DNA from: Pigoraptor vietnamica | Lineage: Eukaryota > Opisthokonta > Filasterea | Assembly: GCA_943704525.1 (NCBI GenBank) | Contig: CALSCQ010002977.1 | Span: 1-26,443, forward strand | DNA length: 26,443 nucleotides | Reading direction: 5' to 3' | Translations under genes and position numbers: made by a program | Notes under the pieces: model-generated | What the model saw: only the letters and a program-made list of their open reading frames with translations | What the model was told of the DNA's origin: nothing | Databases searched by the model: none | Part shown: positions 21,201 through 26,443 of the stretch, one piece after another | Layout of the letters: each line of letters starts with the position of its first letter | Numbering within the stretch: position 1 is the stretch's first letter

Positions 21201-23337
21201 GCTACGCCAGGCCGCCGGTGGACTTGATTATAAGGCCTTGGTCTGTGGCACTTCCTCTGAACGAATTTCCGCGATCGCCGAGGTCCTTGCGGACAGCAAC
21301 GTCCACGTCCTGGCGCGCCTCGTCGCCCGAATCCCTGGGAGCGGTCTTGCGGCCTCGCAGGTGTTCCTCATGCACCTGACTTCGTCCATGAAGGCCGCGA
21401 TTGGCGGCGACTGGGAAGGGCGCTTTGCGGCGATATCGAACGACCTTGGACGATTGTCTGCGCCGGACTTCATCTCGTTTGCGAACTTTGTTTGCCTAGA
21501 CCCCGATGTGGTGTCGCGAGTGACGTTGCCATCCCGCGCACTTGTCGCGCGTGCCCTCCTGTCATTTGCGGAAAAATCGGGCGGCGTGAAAGGGAAGAAG
21601 GGCCGGCAGCGTGGGTTACCTGCCGCTGACGACGACGCTGACGCAGACGTGGGGGACGCTGTTCCTCGCATCCGTCAAATCTTGTCCCACCTCGCCGCTG
21701 TGTCTGCTGTCGCCGAAGGCGCATTTCGGGACTCGTCATGCGATTACGTACGCGAATTTGACGACGCGTTCGGAGCCGAGAGGAAGGTGTGTATGAAGTG
21801 GGCTCCTTATTTTCTTGCCGCTTCGTTTTCTTTGCGCATTTATATTAACTGGGTTCTCTTGCTCTTCGCGCGCACAGATTCTGCGCTTGGCCGCCCACCT
21901 TGTGATCGACGGAGCTTCCGGCGGCGACGTCACGGGGCTCCTTGAGACAGTGAAGTTGACTTACGACGCCACAATTGCGCTTCGAGCTGTGATCAGCGAG
22001 GCCGTGGAGCTCGCTCTGACTGGACTGTTATCTGGGTGAGTTCCGTGTGCGGTGATTTGAAGTGTGCCACCAGCTATTCAAAGCGAAGGGTGTTCCGCGT
22101 AGAGAGGACTCCGTGGCCGTCTCTCGGCTGGAGAGGGCTGCCCGGTTTGCCATGAGTGCGGCGAGCGTGGACGAGCAGGGCGAGTGGATCGATCGTCTGC
22201 GCTCCTTCTGCGCAGACCCCGGAGTGCCTCTGAAATGTCGCGAGAAAGCACTTGCGGTTCTCGAGAAAGTGAGTGGTCCTCTCGGCTTGGGCCCGGCGTG
22301 TGAATGTAGCGCTTCTGACATTGTTTTCTACCGCCTTTTCAACAGCACGCATCGCACAGTACCGACTCTATCCTGTACCTACGCGCAACGGCGCTGCTCA
22401 AAGCGTCCCAGGGAAAAGAGGTGCGTTTTGGCGTTACTCGTCATCCCCTATTAGTGTTGTGGTAACCTTGTGTTTGTGCAGGTTTCCCCTGCGAATGTTT
22501 CAAGCGCTGAGAATCGTGTCGCATTCGTGGAGGCTCTGGCAAAGGAGAGTGGCGCGTCTGTTGCGCTACTTGGCCTTCTGCGACTTTTTGCGGCTGCGGA
22601 TGGCTGTGCGTTGTACGCGCGACTGTATGCCGAGTGCGTGATGGCGCTCGTGCGCGACGGCGAGACCGTGTCCCTTGAGGACGCGTGTCGTGAGTCGGAT
22701 TTTCGCAAAAGCCTCGACGTGGAGGTGGGATTTTTCAGCAAGCATTTTACGCTCTCCGTTCGCCCCGAAATTGTGCTTCGTTTCTCGCCTCTCATATTTT
22801 GGTGTCATTTTCTTTTGTTGCGTTTTTTCTACCCAGACTGACGACGGGCTTTTCGAGGCCCTCCGCGATGGCACCAATGCCAGACTTGCGTGCCTTTTTG
22901 CCGTGCATTCTGTACACGCCCGCGTCCGGTTGCACGGTGCTGCCATGATTCGAACGGGGGCTAGCCTTTCTTCTCGCGAAGACGCACAGGCCATCGTGTC
23001 GGACGTTCTGCGGTGCCCGGCCGTATCCGAATTTGTCGTCGCATTGGCGGATTCGTCGTCGCGTTTTGCGTTTGATGCACTCGCCTGCGCTGTTCGCGCG
23101 GTTGGAGTCGTGGACGCCGCAGCTGTCGTGGTCCTGTTGCGCGAGGGCGGGCGCCCCCTGCATGCTAATCGACTGTCCCTTGCTGTGTATAATGTTCATT
23201 CGTCTTTGTCTGTTGGCGCGGGTATGCCGTGTGCTGTTCGTCTTGTGGGTGCCTTGGTCGCTGGTTGCAAATTTCGCGTTCTCTCTTTGCCGCCTGACGA
23301 GGTTGTGAGGCTGGCCAGCCGGTCCTTGGAAAAATGA
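15249..23337 (+). CDS. NBAS: NBAS: WD40/Sec39 subunit of the NRZ (Dsl1) tethering complex
   Basis: NBAS works with ZW10 and RINT1 in Golgi-to-ER vesicle tethering and, in animals, in nonsense-mediated decay. Eighteen exons join in frame: 15249-15317, 15395-15425, 15489-15534, 15593-15670, 15728-15819, 15887-15962, 16026-16178, 16245-16301, 16377-16510, 16606-16694, 16784-17013, 17077-17308, 17389-21786, 21878-22035, 22103-22268, 22346-22420, 22482-22724 and 22837-23337. They give 2275 aa; human NBAS has about 2371. The N-terminus HILYDLWEPAEWPP matches ILYDLLVNTEWPP of human NBAS. WD40-like beta-propeller strands fill about 50-430 (WHLAISGNGDLLAVLKSEGI; DKDPLPQWRCISWSPESS). The Sec39 region begins near 490 with LFRRHIEAGEYGDALVLAQL, then YGLDADLVYMRQW and SIKDYLSKI. 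Exon 13 alone has 1466 codons. The eighth intron uses a GC donor in this model. The C-terminal end is less certain. Confidence 0.93.
16302..16376 (+). other. NBAS: Probable GC-AG intron in NBAS
   Basis: The junction TTTGTTGTCAG|GCACGT...CACCAG|CGTGCAC keeps phase 2 and gives KTFVVSVHDGAPQS. This aligns by eye with RSYLVSVGTNQSYQ of human NBAS. The intron length (75 nt) is typical for this window. The only in-frame GT alternative starts at 16332, would leave a 45-nt intron, and would add ten residues. Confidence 0.55.
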
Positions 23338-23624
23338 ATCATATTCGCCGTGCAGCTGCACCTAGCAGCATTTTTTCCTTGGCTGTCGGTCTGCTGCGGC
23401 GCGACAACCCGGAAGTCACGGCTTGCTCAGGTACACCCCATGGCCTTATCAGATGAGGACTGCATGGAGCGATGAACGTTCTCAAAATGATAATACTAAT
23501 TCTGGTAGTAACTGGTATCAGATGACCAAGAGGCACATTCGTTCGGCTATGTTGTTCTCCCTGATAACTCGGCTACACCATTATCATCCAAGAAGAGCAC
23601 GAATACCAACACGTAACGAGAAGT
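23338..23624. other. Convergent junction between NBAS and the PWWP gene
   Basis: This 287-bp gap lies between facing stop codons. From here rightward the DNA is visibly less GC-rich than in the NBAS body. A short exon-like stretch at about 23359-23455 is open in one frame (APSSIFSLAVGLLRRDN). It could be an alternative NBAS 3' exon reached from an upstream donor near 23265, but no cue favours this over the stop at 23335-23337. Confidence 0.4.
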
Positions 23625-26203
23625 TCATTGGGAAAGTGTTCTGAATTGCGACATCCCTCGGGCGGGGTCACAGGTCAGGGCTTGCTCCGCCCGGTCACGA
23701 TTGACGCCGCCGGTTAGCATCGTGAGCCGGATAATGGCCTCGGGCAATAGCACGTTCACAATATACGCCGACGAGATTGGCACACTTCCACGTACACCGC
23801 CGTATGAACGCCGTTCGAAACGCCGCAACAGCTCAGTCGCAAGCGTTTCCCAATCTGCTAGCTTCAGGGGACCGAACCCATTCTCCCGGTTGAGACCTCG
23901 GCGCGTTGATTCCGCAAAATACTGGTCGTGCCGCCAACAACGCGTGCTGCCCGCCGCAATCGACTTAAGCTCCTCATCAATGACGCCCAATGCAGCGATC
24001 CACTCGGCAATACGAACGGACGGAAGACCGAGAAGCGGTGCAGGGTCCATCTCATCGTCGCCGTCCTCAATGTCCTCGTCGTCGACGGCGTGAGGCGCGT
24101 CGTCGGTCGCATCACCACCCGCGACATCCGCGACATCCGCGGGGAGACGGTCTGCGGCGGCAGGGATCACAGGCGCATCGGAGAATGTCTCCAACGCATG
24201 CCGACGGAGCGACCGACGAAACCGCGCCGTTGCTACTTCCAGCCGGAAGAGCTGCAGCGCAGCACTAAGGCTGTGACTATGCGCCCGCTTTTGAACATCC
24301 GCACGAATCGCCTCAACCGCCGCCTGATGCGCACACAACGTACCAATGGGTCAGTTCATGCCACACCTCACAACATTTTGCAAACAGTGCACACACCTTG
24401 TACTTCTCGTCCATGTCCTTAGGCGGACAGTACTCTCGAAATGGGAGCACCCACTTGCGCGCATTACCCGTGATTTGCAGCGAAGACTTCACCATGGGGC
24501 TGGGTGCAAGAGACAAACGCGACTGGTATTGGTCGCAGACCCCAAACAACGCCGCAGAGTACCAAAGAACGTACCGCGCAATCGGGAAAGGCGTAAGGGT
24601 TATCCGTCGCGGAAGAGCAGTCCGCGGATCCCGTGTCACCGATAGAATCTGTGGGATTTAACCACTCAAAATCGAGTGCTGCGAAGACTCGGCGAAAAGC
24701 ACCAAATATTCTTGAAATGCCGCACTCACCTTGTGTGGCCAATAAGCCGAACCCTTTTTAACATACCACACGTTCGCGTCTTCCTGAATAAAGGAATGCT
24801 CATTGCCTGACGGACACAAATTCCGTGTTAATTGTGCGACAAGAGTTGATCACAAAAAAATGCGCGTGACGGACAGCGCCCTTACCAATATCCATTACAG
24901 GCGTCGCCAAGTCTGTGTCCGAGTCAGCGGCATCATCTTGGCAGTTAGTTACGCCCACGTGGTGCTCGCGGAACAACTGCAAGAACAGAAAGCGCACGGT
25001 CCGCACTGCAATCTTAAACGCTTCCAACGTTCCCTCAACCGGCCGGCTGTTGCCTTTCGCAGTCAACCCATTCCCGGGGAGACCTATGGAGCCATCCCAA
25101 ATTTCGTACTGCTCGCGGTGAGGCTCATACGGCTCAACGTCCGTCTTCGAGATAAGAACGTCCGAGTCCCTAAAACGCGACCATTAGATCGTCACACTAC
25201 TTCCACCAAATTATACCAAGACAACTTCAAACAAAATACCTTGGAAGACCAAATTATACCAAGACAACTTCAAACAAAATACCTTGGAAGACCGATGTAG
25301 CGGATCTGCAGCTCCCCAGGGCACTTCGGATCGACGGCACGAATCTGAACGGACTTAGTGTCATTGAATGTGCTCGCTGCTCTACGTGGCTGGCTAACAG
25401 GTACAAATGCAGCATGGTCACTCGCGCACAGTGCAGCTGGGCAACCTACAAATGCGGGCCACTTCCTTCCATTTGCAAGAGGCGCCCATACGGGAGCTCC
25501 GGCACACAATGGGTCTGCAGTGGACAAAGAGGTTAACACGGCATTCTCGGTTCACGACACGTGCACAAACCCAAACATCCACATCGGCGAGGCAAAGGGT
25601 TAAACAACGGGCGCCGTCGGCAACAGTCTCCACGAACCATCAACGAATCGAGAAGACTGTTCGAAGAAATTGTCCTCGGTGATTTGGGCATTCTGAAGTC
25701 GCTCCCGCTCGCATTTGAAGAGGTCAACGCCACGCAATTCTTTCAAGTCGAGAAGGGCCGCGCGAAACAGATTACCGTGTGTGCGATTCCTTAAGCCCTC
25801 GTCCACAAAGGTGCACGTAGCAATGTCCTCCACATCCAGTACGTGCAGCTTCGATTTCGAAACTGACAGCCTGCGACATAGCAGCATCAAGGTCCAAGTT
25901 AAACACAAGGACCTCCTTGTGGTTGAAGTACGCTTTGTACGTACTTGGTGTGGTCTCCGAAAGATTCGCAAACGACGGTGGAGTCCGAGAGGTCGCTTTC
26001 GTCTTGACCAAGGACAAACTGAAAAAGCCAAAAATTCAGACGTGCATACGTAGCACAAGGAAATAAGGACAGATGCAAAGCTGGCGTCTGCGGAAAAAAA
26101 ACTTGGCACTCGACGTGAACTATTGCACATCGGAACAAAATGCACGCACCACGGGCCAACGCGGGTAACCAGAGAACGGCGCCCAATAGAGGCCTTGCTC
26201 CAT
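23625..26203 (-). CDS. Multi-PWWP-domain protein with unfamiliar C-terminal domain
   Basis: PWWP domains bind nucleosomes carrying methylated histone lysines, so a chromatin role is likely. Eight exons join in frame: 26203-26150, 26018-25945, 25870-25638, 25514-25283, 25169-24886, 24806-24730, 24648-24397 and 24323-23625 (TGA), giving 634 aa. Module 1 (residues 1-60) has GLYWAPFSGYPRWPVFVLG and then VVCESFGDHTKLSVSKSKLH. Module 2 (about 127-215) has PVWAPLANGRKWPAFV (W130; WP at 139-140) and then IRYIGLPRDSDVLISKTDVE. Module 3 (about 303-340) is a degenerate VWYVKKGSAYWPHKILSV. An acidic run (DDEDIEDGDDEMD) separates these from a C-terminal helical domain with ERRSYGGVRGSVPI and AYIVNVLLPEAIIRLTM. 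The latter faintly resembles the LVPE motif of Rtc4-like domains; I am not sure of this. Every splice phase is consistent. The exon 4 donor is duplicated (see repeat at 25205-25290). Confidence 0.8.
25205..25290. repeat. Perfect 43-bp tandem duplication spanning a splice donor
   Basis: Positions 25205-25247 and 25248-25290 are identical 43-bp units, each starting ACCAAATTATACC on the plus strand. On the coding (minus) strand each unit contains CTTCCAAG|GTATTT, the donor of exon 4 of the PWWP gene, so two identical donors lie 43 bp apart (25283|25282 and 25240|25239). Only the first keeps the reading frame; retaining the 43 nt brings in a TGA after YFV. Confidence 0.95.
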
Positions 26204-26443
26204 TCTTCAAATATCCTTCCAACACTTCTCCACTGGCTCTCTTCAGCAAAAAACAATTGTCACGTTGGTTTTGGCGGGGTTTACAAGAATTTGGCGGGAA
26301 CAAGTTACTTGACGTAACGAAATCGGGCCGGGCAATCACATCCGGGTGCCGATTTGATCTTTGTATGGGGCGAGTATTGGGGGAAGAGGGATTTTTGACA
26401 AGCGGAGGAGAGGTGGGGGTTTAACATCCGGGTGCCGATGTGA
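26204..26443 (-). promoter_or_regulatory. Promoter region of the PWWP gene with two E2F-like boxes
   Basis: Immediately upstream of the ATG at 26203 are two TTTGGCGG motifs (plus strand) at 26270-26277 and 26290-26297, the second as TTTGGCGGGAA, a near-ideal E2F/DP site. Further upstream a 16-bp direct repeat ACATCCGGGTGCCGAT occurs at 26338-26353 and 26424-26439. A minus-strand frame also reads through part of this region but shows no coding motif before the PWWP start. Confidence 0.5.
26338..26439. repeat. 16-bp direct repeat in the PWWP promoter
   Basis: ACATCCGGGTGCCGAT is present at 26338-26353 and 26424-26439 (86 bp apart). The second copy extends to ACATC-CGGGTGCC-GATGT, with 5-bp inverted ends. 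This is typical of a transcription-factor site, but I cannot name the factor. Confidence 0.7.

Noticed and set aside
23359-23455. Possible extra 3' exon of NBAS
   Set aside because: It is open in one frame, but reaching it needs a weak donor inside plausible coding sequence; the stop at 23335-23337 is simpler.
1-26443. Mobile elements, CRISPR arrays, tRNA or rRNA genes
   Set aside because: I looked for transposase or reverse-transcriptase motifs, terminal repeats, spaced direct repeats and cloverleaf segments and saw none convincing.

Overview
The window is nuclear DNA from a compact, GC-rich, intron-dense eukaryote that uses the standard genetic code. Every gene I could rebuild except the 3' end of the first runs through short GT-AG introns (mostly 60-110 nt), and intergenic gaps are often only 100-350 bp. 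The gene set is a long metazoan-type NBAS, a Munc13 protein with the special C2B loop, a PGRMC-type cytochrome b5 domain protein, DPM1 and mitochondrial aconitase. This fits a unicellular opisthokont or another heterotrophic protist; the sequence alone does not settle the lineage.

Layout, left to right: (1) the 5' end of a minus-strand coiled-coil gene (57-592, running off the left edge). (2) A shared promoter of about 380 bp with CACGTG and TGACGTCA sites. (3) DPM1, dolichol-phosphate mannosyltransferase (1262-2539, +), with an in-frame upstream exon block (974-1285) that may add a membrane segment resembling the small subunit of serine palmitoyltransferase. (4) Mitochondrial aconitase (2694-5426, +). 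(5) A 1.5-kb gene-poor, more AT-rich spacer with a perfect 94-bp tandem duplication and a long GT microsatellite. (6) A 1449-aa Munc13/C2-MUN protein in 16 exons (6936-12470, +). (7) A 183-aa PGRMC-like protein (12676-13329, +). (8) An unrecognised His-tract, coiled-coil protein (13440-14899, -). (9) A divergent promoter with three CACGTG boxes. (10) NBAS, a 2275-aa WD40/Sec39 subunit of the Golgi-to-ER tethering complex, in 18 exons (15249-23337, +). (11) A 634-aa protein with three PWWP-like modules and an unfamiliar acidic/helical C-terminus (23625-26203, -), with two E2F-like boxes in its promoter.

Several genes act at ER or secretory membranes (DPM1, NBAS, the PGRMC-like protein, the Munc13 protein), but they are unrelated housekeeping genes and I see no operon-like logic. 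I found no mobile element, CRISPR array, rRNA or tRNA. The most unusual items are the multi-PWWP protein with a duplicated splice donor, the DPM1 upstream extension, the recurrent CACGTGA promoter motif, and the 4.4-kb uninterrupted exon inside the otherwise intron-rich NBAS gene. All exon models were made by eye from reading frame, splice dinucleotides and remembered family motifs. No search was run.
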